Positions 1 to 7,500 of a stretch of 16,405 nucleotides of DNA are shown here, in pieces; position 1 is the first letter of the stretch, and each line of letters starts with the position of its first letter. The DNA is from CAYYJM01 sp964471755 (GTDB taxonomy: Bacteria > Planctomycetota > Planctomycetia > Gemmatales > Gemmataceae). Below the pieces are notes generated by a model. It did not search any database. It had not been told where the DNA came from and saw only the letters and a list, made by a program, of their open reading frames with translations. A program made the translations under genes and the position numbers. Location: positions 1 to 16,405 of the forward strand of contig CAYYJM010000135.1 in assembly GCA_964471755.1 (NCBI GenBank), read 5' to 3'.

Positions 1-50
1 CAGGGCCAATGGTAGTCCGTTCAGGGCGAGAGTAGGTCATCGCCGGGGTT
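1..50 (+). rRNA. rrf: 5S ribosomal RNA, 3' part only (gene runs off the left edge)
   Basis: The first ~50 bases align by eye with the 3' half of bacterial 5S rRNA. The loop-E strand GCCAATGGTAGT matches the E. coli GCCGATGGTAGT, and GCGAGAGTAGG is identical to the other loop-E strand. The closing strand TCATCGCCGGGG would pair with the missing 5' end. The hairpin between the two loop-E strands is only about 9 nt, against about 15 nt in E. coli; short 5S molecules are known in planctomycetes. The exact 3' end is estimated. A rho-independent terminator follows within a few bases, as expected for the last gene of an rRNA operon. Confidence 0.85.
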
Positions 51-54
51 TGTT

Positions 55-95
55 CACCGCTCCTGAGGTATCCCCTCGGGAGCGGTGGCATTTTT
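55..95 (+). terminator. Rho-independent terminator of the rRNA operon
   Basis: A 14-step stem is formed by CACCGCTCC (55-63) with GGAGCGGTG (79-87), continued inward by a T-G wobble and GAGG (65-68) with CCTC (74-77) around a 5-nt loop. GCA and a run of five T (91-95) follow. This is the strongest terminator in the window. It separates the 5S gene from the downstream protein genes. Confidence 0.9.
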
Positions 96-153
96 GGTTC
101 ACTCCTCCCTCACCGTTCGTCTTCCATGACAACACAGCACATTGGAGGATGGC

Positions 154-1233
154 ATGGGCTGGTTTCGGACGTTCCTCCTTATCGCAGTCGCCGTTCCTCT
201 CGCCGCTCAGGGCGAAACACCGCGTCCTCCCACCGGGACCGTCTTCACACTACCCGACCCTACTTCGATTCGGGCCATTCTCGGCCAGGTCCGCGAAATC
301 TTCCCGGGCGTTCTCGACGACCGCGCGAATCTTACGACATCGTCGATCTCTGTTCCTGGAGGTAAGCGGTTGTTCTGGGACCTTCTGGAAGACGCGGTCC
401 ACCGAGCCAGCGCTCGTGTTCGTGTCTTGCCCAGTGGAGGCAAGATCCAGCTCCTGCCGGGTGGACCTTCCCGGGCTCCTACCGCCGTTTCTGGCCCGTT
501 TCGCCTTTCTCTCGTTGGGATCGGATGCCGCCTCGATCTCCAGACCGGGACGCCCTCGGCGGTTGGCTCACTGGAAGTGGTCTGGGAACCGACCTTGCAC
601 CCCTTCTTTCTGGAGAGTCGTCCAGAGGGCCTGATTCTGGAGGATGGGGCGGGGAAGAAAATCGCCGGCCTCGCCGAGGGATCGGCTCCGGTTCCCGTGG
701 ACGGTCAGTTCGGCATCACGTTCGACTTTCGTCTGCCTCCCCTGCCGCGAACCGAGCAGACCATCGCCCGGATGGAGGGGAAGTTGACTGCGGTCGTCCC
801 GACACGGATGGTGCCGATCACGCTGGCTTCCCTGGCCGATCTGGAGGCGGCTCCGAATCTCGACGCTCCAATCCTGGCCTTCCCCGATAAGGGACCCGCT
901 GGGCGGGTGACGCGGATCGTCCGGACGAAGGATCGCTGGTCGATACAAGTGGCCCTGCCCGTTCCGCCGGGCGGCGCGATCTTCGAGAGCTATCAGTCCT
1001 GGGTGGTGCAGAATGAGGCGACCTTGCGCACCGCTGCGGGCAAGGTCTGGAAGAGCAGCGGCTACCTGCTTGAAGCGAACACGCCCTCGCGTTCGGTGGT
1101 GACTTACCATTTCCAGGTTCGCGAGTGTCCCGAGCCGTCCGATCCGCACTTGTGGCGATTTCACTACACGACGCCGGAAGCGATCGTCCGCATGGACATC
1201 CCCTTTCGCTTCCGTAACATTCCGCTGCCGTGA
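154..1233 (+). CDS. Secreted protein of unknown function, planctomycete type
   Basis: The product is about 359 residues. I chose ATG 154 because GGAGGA (144-149) lies at a normal distance; an upstream TTG at 142 would overlap that site. Residues 1-19 look like a signal peptide (short Arg-containing start, hydrophobic LLIAVAVPLAA, small residues before the cut), so the protein is probably exported. The mature part has no catalytic motif I recognise. Around residues 70-125 there is a pattern of the kind 'fWdlLedav... i.L... sGPFRlsl', followed by a predicted mostly beta-strand region, and it ends in VPF-like 'IPFRFRNIPLP'. I have an impression of similar architecture in other planctomycete secreted proteins, but this is memory, not a search. 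It is the first gene after the rRNA terminator. The SGNH hydrolase follows after 80 nt. Confidence 0.8.
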   Translation: MGWFRTFLLIAVAVPLAAQGETPRPPTGTVFTLPDPTSIRAILGQVREIFPGVLDDRANLTTSSISVPGGKRLFWDLLEDAVHRASARVRVLPSGGKIQLLPGGPSRAPTAVSGPFRLSLVGIGCRLDLQTGTPSAVGSLEVVWEPTLHPFFLESRPEGLILEDGAGKKIAGLAEGSAPVPVDGQFGITFDFRLPPLPRTEQTIARMEGKLTAVVPTRMVPITLASLADLEAAPNLDAPILAFPDKGPAGRVTRIVRTKDRWSIQVALPVPPGGAIFESYQSWVVQNEATLRTAAGKVWKSSGYLLEANTPSRSVVTYHFQVRECPEPSDPHLWRFHYTTPEAIVRMDIPFRFRNIPLP

Positions 1234-1313
1234 TTTTCCTTGCACCCGGTCCGATCTCGCGGATACTGCGGACACCCCCCAGCGGTGCAGTCATGCTCTC
1301 GGAGGATTTCGTC

Positions 1314-2057
1314 GTGCGTATGTGTCTTGGTTTGCTGTTCGCGGCCATCGTGTGTGCTGGCCCTGGCCATGATTCGGCCCGGGCTCAGGAGAAGAAGCAC
1401 TCGGCCATCACCCCGGCTCCTCGGCCGGGTAACTGGATGAAGCGGCACGAGAAGTTCGTCGAGATGGCCAAGCGTGGCGGTGTCGATCTGCTCTTTCTGG
1501 GCGATTCGATCACGGATGCCTGGGGCGGTGAAGGGCACGGCGGCGGGCCCGGAGCGAAGATCTTCACCGACGAGTTCGTTCCGCTCAAGGCGGCCAACTT
1601 CGGCATCGGCGGCGATCGCACCCAGCACGTCCTGTGGCGGTTGCAGAACGGCGAGCTGGACGGCATCCAGCCCAAGGTGGTCATGCTGATGATCGGCACC
1701 AACAACAGCAACGGCAAGGACAACACGGCCGAGGAGATCGCCGACGGCGTCAAGGCGATCGTGGGCGAGATCCACAAGAAGTCGCCCAAGACGAAGGTGC
1801 TGCTCCTGGGCGTCTTCCCGCGTGGACCGAAGCCGAATCCGCAGCGGGAGAAGATCGCTGCGGTCAACAAAATCATCAGCAAGCTCGACGACGGCGGCAA
1901 GACCGTGCAGTATCTCGACATCGGGCAGAAGTTCCTGACTCCGGACGGAACCCTGACCAAGGAGATCATGCCCGACTTCCTGCACCTCAGCCCGAAGGGC
2001 TACCGGATCTGGGCCGACGCGGTCAAGGAACCCATCACCAACCTGCTGAAGAAGTAA
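1314..2057 (+). CDS. Secreted SGNH/GDSL-family hydrolase (PAF acetylhydrolase-like esterase)
   Basis: The product is about 247 residues. It is predicted to be a serine esterase acting outside the cytoplasm on acyl esters; the substrate is not known. All SGNH blocks are present: GDSIT with nucleophile S65, the N95-x-G...G100 oxyanion block (NFGIGGDRT), GTNN with N130, and DFLHLS with D221 and H224. The domain most resembles the platelet-activating-factor acetylhydrolase beta/gamma-like branch common in planctomycetes. Residues 1-25 form a signal peptide ending ARA-Q. I chose GTG 1314 because GGAGGA (1301-1306) sits 7 nt upstream; ATG 1320 is the alternative, and further upstream starts would put extra residues before the signal peptide. 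A GC-rich hairpin follows the stop codon. Confidence 0.85.
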   Translation: MRMCLGLLFAAIVCAGPGHDSARAQEKKHSAITPAPRPGNWMKRHEKFVEMAKRGGVDLLFLGDSITDAWGGEGHGGGPGAKIFTDEFVPLKAANFGIGGDRTQHVLWRLQNGELDGIQPKVVMLMIGTNNSNGKDNTAEEIADGVKAIVGEIHKKSPKTKVLLLGVFPRGPKPNPQREKIAAVNKIISKLDDGGKTVQYLDIGQKFLTPDGTLTKEIMPDFLHLSPKGYRIWADAVKEPITNLLKK

Positions 2058-2080
2058 CCGCTTCTGGGCGGGCGAGCCAC

Positions 2081-2118
2081 CCACCGAGCCGGCCTGATCC
2101 CGACCGGCTCGGCGGTGG
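2081..2118 (+). terminator. GC-rich hairpin after the SGNH hydrolase, possible terminator without T-tract
   Basis: CCGAGCCGG (2084-2092) pairs perfectly with CCGGCTCGG (2104-2112) around an 11-nt loop, with partial extension by flanking CC/GG. No T-run follows, so it is not a classic intrinsic terminator. It lies 24 nt after the stop codon and about 190 nt before the regulator gene, which fits an end-of-transcript structure. Confidence 0.4.
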
Positions 2119-2309
2119 CCCTGCCCTCCCCCGGCGGCTCCACATTTCGGACACGCATGTCTCGACCTGACCCCGGAAAATAGATAGGCTGAAAGAGTGG
2201 GCGATCGTGTCGTTACTCTCCCAGGTCGCTCCCTCCGGGCTCAGGTCGGTGTCTTCGTGAAGAGGGAACCATCTGAGCGGGCGCTGATCGCGACGCACGA
2301 GGGGCCCTC

Positions 2310-2804
2310 ATGTTCACGCAGTCCGTGGAATACGCCTTGCGGGCGATGGTCTACCTGGCCATGAAACCCGGCGTGGCCCACACGACCGATCAGATCGCCG
2401 AGGCGACCCGGGTGCCGCGGGCCTATCTGTCCAAGGTCCTGCAAAATCTGGTCCGGGCCGAGCTGGTGCGTTCACAGCGCGGCCAGCGCGGCGGCATGAC
2501 TCTGGCCAGCACGCCGGAGGAAATCACCATCCTGATGGTTGTCGAGGCCGTCGATCCGATCCAGCGCATCCGGAGCTGTCCGCTGGGCCTGGCCTCGCAC
2601 GGTATCCGCCTGTGCCCCCTGCATCGGCGGGTGGACAATGCCCTGGCGACCGTCGAGGAAGCCTTCCGTAACACGACGCTGGCCGAGGTCATCTCCGAAC
2701 CGACCGAGAGCATCCCGTTGTGCGAGTTCCCGCCCTCGCGGCCGGATCTCTTTCCACTGCCCAGCGAGGACTGCTCCACCAACTGCACACCGAGTTCGGA
2801 CTGA
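2310..2804 (+). CDS. Rrf2-family transcriptional regulator (IscR/NsrR-like)
   Basis: The product is 164 residues. Residues 1-80 match the Rrf2 winged-helix fold: start MFTQSVEYALRAM, recognition helix around PRAYLSKVLQNL, and wing RSQRGQRGGMTLA. Many Rrf2 proteins bind a [2Fe-2S] or [4Fe-4S] cluster and act as redox, NO or Fe-S sensors. Here C90 and C102 are 12 residues apart and H105 follows, which is the spacing of C92, C104 and H107 in IscR. The middle cysteine is replaced by S96, with H97 next to it. E7 corresponds to the acidic N-terminal residue used as a ligand in NsrR. The tail (130-164) carries three further Cys (138, 154, 159). GAGGGG lies 5 nt before ATG 2310. A weak promoter-like pair (TCGACC 2162, TAGGCT 2185, 17 nt apart) is upstream. 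moeA begins 12 nt after the stop, so the two are probably cotranscribed. Target genes are unknown. Confidence 0.88.
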   Translation: MFTQSVEYALRAMVYLAMKPGVAHTTDQIAEATRVPRAYLSKVLQNLVRAELVRSQRGQRGGMTLASTPEEITILMVVEAVDPIQRIRSCPLGLASHGIRLCPLHRRVDNALATVEEAFRNTTLAEVISEPTESIPLCEFPPSRPDLFPLPSEDCSTNCTPSSD

Positions 2805-2816
2805 GGATCGGTGGTC

Positions 2817-4040
2817 ATGGCCAGAGAACTCCTGTCGGTCGAGGCGGCGCTGGCGATCGTGCGTGACCAGGCCCGATCGCTGCCCGCTAGCCGTGTGGAC
2901 TTGCTCGACGCCCGGGGTCTGGCCCTGGCTGAGGCGGTCCGTGCCGATGCGGATTCGCCGCCGTTCACGAAGTCGGCGATGGATGGCTACGCCCTGCGCG
3001 CCGCGGATCTGAACGACGGTCAGGGCGAAGTCGAGGTGATCGAGGAGATCGCCGCGGGAGTCGTGCCGACCCGGCAAATCGGGCCGGGCCAGGCCAGCCG
3101 GATCATGACCGGAGCGATGATCCCCGATGGAGCCGACGCCGTCGTTCCGTTTGAGCAGACTCAGGGGAACGGATCGCGCGTGCGGATCACCTTGCCCGGC
3201 CTGAAGCCGGGAGCGAACGTCCTGCCGCGCGGCCAGGAGATGCGGGCCGGCGAGGAGATCCTGCCGGCCGGGCGCGTGCTGCGACCGCAGGATCTCGGCC
3301 TGCTGGCGACGGTCGGCCAGGGCCAGCCGCTTGTCGTGCCGCCGGCCAGCGTTCACATCCTCTCGACCGGCGACGAGGTGGTCGGCTGGAACGAGACACC
3401 CGGTCCCGGCCAGATCCGCAACAGCAACGGCGTGATGCTCCATGCTCAGGTGCAGCGGGCCGGCGGTCGGCCCCGATTCCCGGGCATCGTTCGGGACGAC
3501 GCCGATGCGATGCGGGCCACGATCACCGAGGGCTTGCTCGGCGACGTGCTGATCCTGTCCGGCGGCGTCTCGGCCGGCAAACGCGACCTGGTGCCGGAGA
3601 TCCTCGACGAACTCGGCGTTCGAGCCCTGTTCCACAAGGTCGCCCTGAAGCCGGGCAAGCCGCTGCTCTTCGGCACGCTGGCTCGCACGGGACAGCCGCC
3701 GAGGCTGGTCTTCGGTCTGCCCGGCAATCCGGTGAGCAGCTTCGTCTGCTTCGAGTTGTTCGTCCGGCCGGCCCTGGCGATCCTGGCGGGGCGAAATGCC
3801 ACGAACCTGCTCCGGAAAGCGACGCTGGCTGAGGGGTTGACGATGCGGTCGGATCGGCCGACGTATCATCCGGCTCTGCTGGAAGCGACCGGCCAGGGCG
3901 AGGTGGTTCGGCGGGTGCCGTGGTTCGGCTCCTCCGACCTGCGCGGCGTGGGAGCGGCGAACGCCCTGATGGTCATCCCGGCCGGGGACCAGACGATGAC
4001 GGCCGGCACCTCCGTCGAGGTGCTGGCTCTGGATGCGTGA
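2817..4040 (+). CDS. moeA: Molybdopterin molybdotransferase MoeA
   Basis: The product is about 407 residues, the usual MoeA length. It inserts molybdate into adenylylated molybdopterin in the cytoplasm, the last common step of molybdenum cofactor synthesis. Recognised blocks in order are SAMDGYA (53-59, with the conserved Asp56), RIMTGAMIPDGADAVVPFE (about 95-113), the MogA-like domain with STGDEV (183-188), GQIRNSNG (198-205), LSGGVSAGKRD (247-257), VALKPGKP (275-282) and LPGNPVSS (301-308), then the C-terminal beta domain. I chose ATG 2817 because GAGGAT (2803-2808) lies 8 nt upstream; a GTG at 2811 in the same frame is too close to it. It is tightly packed between the Rrf2 regulator and lnt. 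No other moa/moe gene or molybdoenzyme lies in the window, so the pathway context is not visible here. Confidence 0.95.
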   Translation: MARELLSVEAALAIVRDQARSLPASRVDLLDARGLALAEAVRADADSPPFTKSAMDGYALRAADLNDGQGEVEVIEEIAAGVVPTRQIGPGQASRIMTGAMIPDGADAVVPFEQTQGNGSRVRITLPGLKPGANVLPRGQEMRAGEEILPAGRVLRPQDLGLLATVGQGQPLVVPPASVHILSTGDEVVGWNETPGPGQIRNSNGVMLHAQVQRAGGRPRFPGIVRDDADAMRATITEGLLGDVLILSGGVSAGKRDLVPEILDELGVRALFHKVALKPGKPLLFGTLARTGQPPRLVFGLPGNPVSSFVCFELFVRPALAILAGRNATNLLRKATLAEGLTMRSDRPTYHPALLEATGQGEVVRRVPWFGSSDLRGVGAANALMVIPAGDQTMTAGTSVEVLALDA

Positions 4041-4049
4041 GGTAGCAGC

Positions 4050-5918
4050 ATGGCCATGGACGACCCGACGCCTTCCCCCTCGGCCCGGCCGCCGATCTGG
4101 CTACCGGCCCTGCTGACGGCCCTGCTGACCTACCTGGCCCACTTTCCCGCCGGCCAGGGCTGGCTCGGCTGGTTCGCTCTGGTGCCGCTGCTGACACTCG
4201 TTCGTCATCCGGGGCCGCGCTGGCAGCTCTACCTCGCCGCATACCTCGGCGGCGTCCTCTTCTACGCCGCGGCGATCCACTGGCTGACGACGACCGATGG
4301 CCGGATGTACTTCGCCTGGGCCTTTCTCGTCTTCTACGGGGCGCTCTATCCCGCCGTCGGTCTATGGCTGATTCGCTGGCTCGATCGAAGGGCCCGCTGG
4401 CCGCTCGTCCTCTCGGTGCCGTGCGTCTGGACGGCCCTGGAGTTCGCCAAGGGAAATCTGCTGACCGGCTTCCCGTGGTATCTGTTCGCTCACACGCAGC
4501 ACGATTTCGGCCTGCTCATCCAGGTGGCCGACCTCGGCGGAGCGTGGCTGGTGTCGTTCCTCGTCCTCGCGGTCAATGGTCTGCTGGCGGAACTGTGGCT
4601 GGCTCGATCGCCCCGGCCGCGCTGGAGTCGAGGGGCCCTCACCGTCCAGGCGGTCGGGGTGCTTCTCCTCCTGGGGGCGGCCCTTGGTTACGGAGCGTAC
4701 CGACTCGGCGAGCAGACGATGCAGCCGGGGCCGCGCGTCGCACTGGTGCAGACCAACACCAAGCAGGGCTATCGCAACGAGGGCTACTCGAAACCGGGCG
4801 TCGTGCGCGACCACATCGAGGAACACGTCTTCCGGCTGACCGATCGGGCGTCGGAGTTTCGGCCGGACCTGATCGTCTGGCCAGAGACGGCCATCGGCGG
4901 CGATTTCTACCACAACCCGGCCAACATCCCGCCGGCCCAGCTGGTGAGCTTCGCCCGTGGGATGTTCGGCATCCGGCCCGGCGACGCGACCGACGCCGAG
5001 GTGATCCACTTTCTGAATCGTCACTTCGCGGAGAGCAACCACATCGCCCTGACGGCAGCCTTCCGCTGGAAGACCTCGCTGCTGCTGGGCCTCAACGCCC
5101 GCGTGCCGGACGGCACCGAGATCCCGCGGCACAACTCGGCCGTGTTCGTCGATCAGGCCGGGCTGATGGCCGGGCTCTACAACAAGATCCACTGCGTCCC
5201 GTTCGGCGAGTACGCGCCGTTCCGCTCGCTCGCTGGTCTGATGCCGTTCGACTACCCGTACATGATCCATCCAGGCTCAGAGCGGCCGCGGCTGGAGTTG
5301 CACGACGCGGAAGGTCGCGCCACGCGCTTCGGCGTGCTGATCTGCTACGAGGACAGCGACCCGAACATCTCGCGGCCCTATGGCGGCAGCGACGGCCAGC
5401 CGCCGGCCGACTTCCTCGTCAACATCAGCAACGACGGCTGGTTCATCGGCTCGGCCGAGCATGCCGAACACCTGGCCATCTGCCGATTCCGGGCGGTCGA
5501 GAATCGACGGGCGGTCGTCCGGGCGGTGAACATGGGCATCTCGGCCGTCGTGGACAGCAACGGTCGAGTTCTGCGGCCGGCGGCCCGGCCATTCCCGACG
5601 GGGTTCGGCCTTCTGGCCGGCGGCGTTCCCGGCCTGGGCGGTCTGCCGTGGGGGACGATCGGCGTCGAAGGCTGGCATCCGGCGACGCTGTGGGAGATCG
5701 GTTCCGATCCGACCCAGTGGCAGGCTCTGCCGGTCAGCGAATGGTGGCGCTACGAGGTTGTGCCCGGCGTCCTGGTGGCGACCGTGCCGCTCGATACTCG
5801 GGAGAGTCTCTACGTTCGCTGGGGCGACTGGTTCCCGTGGACGTGTGCGAGCGTGGTGCTGCTCGGCTTCCTCGTGGGGCTGTTCTTTCCGGCTCGTCGA
5901 GAAGTGGCTCATGGCTGA
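4050..5918 (+). CDS. lnt: Apolipoprotein N-acyltransferase Lnt
   Basis: The product is 622 residues, an integral membrane enzyme that N-acylates the N-terminal Cys of apolipoproteins using phospholipid as donor. About six hydrophobic segments occupy residues 15-220, followed by the periplasmic nitrilase-like domain and a C-terminal membrane segment (597-613). The catalytic triad is readable: E279 (VWPET), K379 (LYNKIHCVPFGE) and C432 (LICYED). NISNDGW (458-464) also matches. It is about 110 residues longer than E. coli Lnt: the E-to-K distance is 100 residues instead of about 68, and another ~55-60 residues sit between the nitrilase core and the last membrane segment (about 520-575). GAGGT lies 6 nt before ATG 4050. 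It starts 9 nt after moeA and overlaps the next gene by 8 nt, which suggests translational coupling. Confidence 0.94.
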   Translation: MAMDDPTPSPSARPPIWLPALLTALLTYLAHFPAGQGWLGWFALVPLLTLVRHPGPRWQLYLAAYLGGVLFYAAAIHWLTTTDGRMYFAWAFLVFYGALYPAVGLWLIRWLDRRARWPLVLSVPCVWTALEFAKGNLLTGFPWYLFAHTQHDFGLLIQVADLGGAWLVSFLVLAVNGLLAELWLARSPRPRWSRGALTVQAVGVLLLLGAALGYGAYRLGEQTMQPGPRVALVQTNTKQGYRNEGYSKPGVVRDHIEEHVFRLTDRASEFRPDLIVWPETAIGGDFYHNPANIPPAQLVSFARGMFGIRPGDATDAEVIHFLNRHFAESNHIALTAAFRWKTSLLLGLNARVPDGTEIPRHNSAVFVDQAGLMAGLYNKIHCVPFGEYAPFRSLAGLMPFDYPYMIHPGSERPRLELHDAEGRATRFGVLICYEDSDPNISRPYGGSDGQPPADFLVNISNDGWFIGSAEHAEHLAICRFRAVENRRAVVRAVNMGISAVVDSNGRVLRPAARPFPTGFGLLAGGVPGLGGLPWGTIGVEGWHPATLWEIGSDPTQWQALPVSEWWRYEVVPGVLVATVPLDTRESLYVRWGDWFPWTCASVVLLGFLVGLFFPARREVAHG

Positions 5919-6774
5919 ACCATCCCGGCCCTGGTATCGTGTCCTGTGGCGTGGCGTGCGTCGGCCGCTGGCCTGGTTCGTTGGACTCTACGTGGGGTTC
6001 TGTGTCGTGTTGCTCGCGCTGGAGAACTGGTTCCTGTTCCAGGGCGTCAAGGCCGCCACGGCCTGGGTCGCGCCGCCGGCCGGTCTTCCGGTCGAGGATG
6101 TCGAGTTGTCCAGCGCCGATGGCAGCACCATCCACGCCTGGTGGGTTGCTCCGGAAGGCTGGACGCCGGAACGTGGGGCGATTCACTACAGCCACGGCAA
6201 CTATGGCAACCTGAGCCAGCGCGGCGGCACGCTCGCGGTCTATCGCCAGCTGGGCTACGCCGTGCTGATCTACGACTATCCCGGCTACGGCAAGAGCAAC
6301 GGTTCGCCGTCGGAGGCGGGCCTCTACGCCGCCGGCGAGGCCGCCTATCGCTGGCTGACCGATGTCAAGGGCGTGCCGGGCGAGCGCGTCCTGATCTATG
6401 GTGGCTCGCTGGGCGGAGCCGTGGCGACCGACCTGGCGAGCAAGCATCCGTGCCGGGCTCTGATCCTGGCGTCGGCGTTCACGTCGTTTCCGGACCTGGC
6501 CCAGTTCAAGTACCCGTTTCTGCCGGCACGCTGGTTCGTCCGCAATCAGATGAACAACCGGGCGAAGCTCGCAAGCGTCCGGTGTCCCGTGTTCCTCACG
6601 CACGGCACGATCGATCGAGTGGTCCCGTACTCGATGGCGGGCCAGCTTTTCGCGGCGGCCTCGGAGCCGAAGTATCTGCTGACCGTGCCGGATCGAGGCC
6701 ACAACGACGCCATCGGCATGGAGTTCTTCCGCGAGTTGCAGACGTTTCTGGACCGCCACGCGCCGTTGCCCTGA
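5911..6774 (+). CDS. Membrane-anchored alpha/beta hydrolase (ABHD13/BEM46-like)
   Basis: The product is about 287 residues. A single membrane segment (about 20-38) is preceded by basic residues, which suggests an N-in anchor with the catalytic domain outside the cytoplasm. The hydrolase core shows SHGNYGN (94-100, oxyanion region), YDYPGYGKS (121-129), the nucleophile elbow GGSLGG with S166, THGTIDRVVP with D235, and GHND with H264. This is the complete Ser-Asp-His triad, in the arrangement of the ABHD13/BEM46/YfhR group, whose bacterial substrates are poorly known. ATG 5911 overlaps the lnt stop by 8 nt (ATGGCTGA). Sharing an operon with lnt suggests a role with lipids or lipoproteins, but that is inference only. 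Confidence 0.88.
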   Translation: MAEPSRPWYRVLWRGVRRPLAWFVGLYVGFCVVLLALENWFLFQGVKAATAWVAPPAGLPVEDVELSSADGSTIHAWWVAPEGWTPERGAIHYSHGNYGNLSQRGGTLAVYRQLGYAVLIYDYPGYGKSNGSPSEAGLYAAGEAAYRWLTDVKGVPGERVLIYGGSLGGAVATDLASKHPCRALILASAFTSFPDLAQFKYPFLPARWFVRNQMNNRAKLASVRCPVFLTHGTIDRVVPYSMAGQLFAAASEPKYLLTVPDRGHNDAIGMEFFRELQTFLDRHAPLP

Positions 6775-6791
6775 CCGCTTCCCGTCTCGTC

Positions 6792-6819
6792 TTGATTCTG
6801 CCGGTATCGGCGGTATAAG
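6792..6819 (+). promoter_or_regulatory. Sigma-70-like promoter ahead of the MazG-like gene
   Basis: TTGATT (6792-6797) and TATAAG (6814-6819) are separated by 16 nt. The elements match four or five of six consensus bases each. Predicted transcription would begin near 6826, leaving an ~85-nt leader before ATG 6911. The placement just after the lnt operon supports an independent unit. Planctomycete promoter rules are not well known to me, so this is a sequence-pattern call. Confidence 0.45.
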
Positions 6820-6910
6820 CCCGCTCACACAGTCGAACTGGCACAGGTCGCTGGGCCTGATCCACTCCGGTGAACGCACCGCGAAGGATTCATTCCCCTG
6901 AGGAGACACC

Positions 6911-7273
6911 ATGAATCAGGATCACGATACGCCCGTGGGGCAACTCCGTGAGTTGTACGCGCGGTTTGTCCACGATCGCGACTGGGAGCAGTTTCACAGT
7001 CCGAAAAATCTGGTCATGGCCCTGAGCGTGGAAGTGGCCGAGTTGATGGAGCATTTCCTCTGGATTGACAACGAAGCGTCACGTCAGGTAGTGAGCGACC
7101 CGAAGGTGCGCGAAGAGGTCGGCGACGAGATCGCCGACGTGGCCGGCGTGCTTTTCTGTCTGTGCAACAGCCTGGGCCTCGATCTGACAACGCTGGTGCA
7201 GCGGAAGATGGTCCGCAACGTGCAGAAATATCCGGTGGAAAAGAGTCGAGGGAAGTACCGCCTGGAGGAGTGA
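6911..7273 (+). CDS. MazG-like nucleotide pyrophosphohydrolase (DCTPP1/RS21-C6 type)
   Basis: The product is 120 residues. This family removes pyrophosphate from (often non-canonical) NTPs or dNTPs; the DCTPP1 branch prefers dCTP and its modified forms. The all-alpha fold and the metal-binding pattern E41-x2-E44 ... E73-x2-D76 (EVAELMEH and GDEIADV) match DCTPP1 closely, as do FHSPKNL (28-34) and the C-terminal VRNVQKYPV. GAGGAG (about 6899-6905) precedes ATG 6911 at a normal distance. It stands alone, with its own promoter candidate at 6792-6819. House-cleaning of the nucleotide pool is the likely role; substrate preference cannot be read from the sequence. Confidence 0.92.
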   Translation: MNQDHDTPVGQLRELYARFVHDRDWEQFHSPKNLVMALSVEVAELMEHFLWIDNEASRQVVSDPKVREEVGDEIADVAGVLFCLCNSLGLDLTTLVQRKMVRNVQKYPVEKSRGKYRLEE

Positions 7274-7407
7274 AGCGACTCCTCTGGAAGTCGGCGACGA
7301 AACCGATTATGAGGCGGCCATCCGGTTCCAGGCCCCGCAGCTGAAGGCCCGGAAGACCGCTGGTCCTGACGAAGGGAGAACATTTTACGATTTGAGAAAG
7401 AACCAGC

Positions 7408-7436
7408 TTGGCAAGGAAGGCAAGAGCGGATAGATT
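7408..7436 (+). promoter_or_regulatory. Sigma-70-like promoter, long leader to the RimI-like gene or a small RNA
   Basis: TTGGCA (7408-7413) and TAGATT (7431-7436) are spaced by exactly 17 nt; five and four of six bases match consensus. A start near 7443 would leave a leader of about 310 nt before ATG 7753, long for an ordinary gene. The hairpin at 7501-7516 lies about 60-75 nt into that transcript. Confidence 0.4.
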
Positions 7437-7500
7437 ATCGTCCGGAGAGCCCCTGTCTCACAAACCGAGCCCATCAGGACCTCGGCCAGGACGGTCGCAT

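Noticed and set aside
1164..2084. Minus-strand frame opposite the SGNH hydrolase
   Set aside because: The plus-strand product has all four SGNH blocks and a signal peptide; the antisense frame has none.
3558..3587. MoeA motif SGGVSAGKRD differing from the E. coli SGGVSVGEAD
   Set aside because: SGGVS-x-GK-x-D is a common variant in MoeA proteins; Asp257 is kept.
2472..3869. Long minus-strand open frame opposite the Rrf2 gene and moeA
   Set aside because: It is a codon-mirror of two well-supported genes, is rich in Arg, Gln and His, and has no domain signature.
4364..6214. Long plus-strand frame overlapping lnt and the hydrolase
   Set aside because: Lnt and the hydrolase keep their complete catalytic motifs in the other frames; this frame is Arg/Gly/Ala-rich with no motif.
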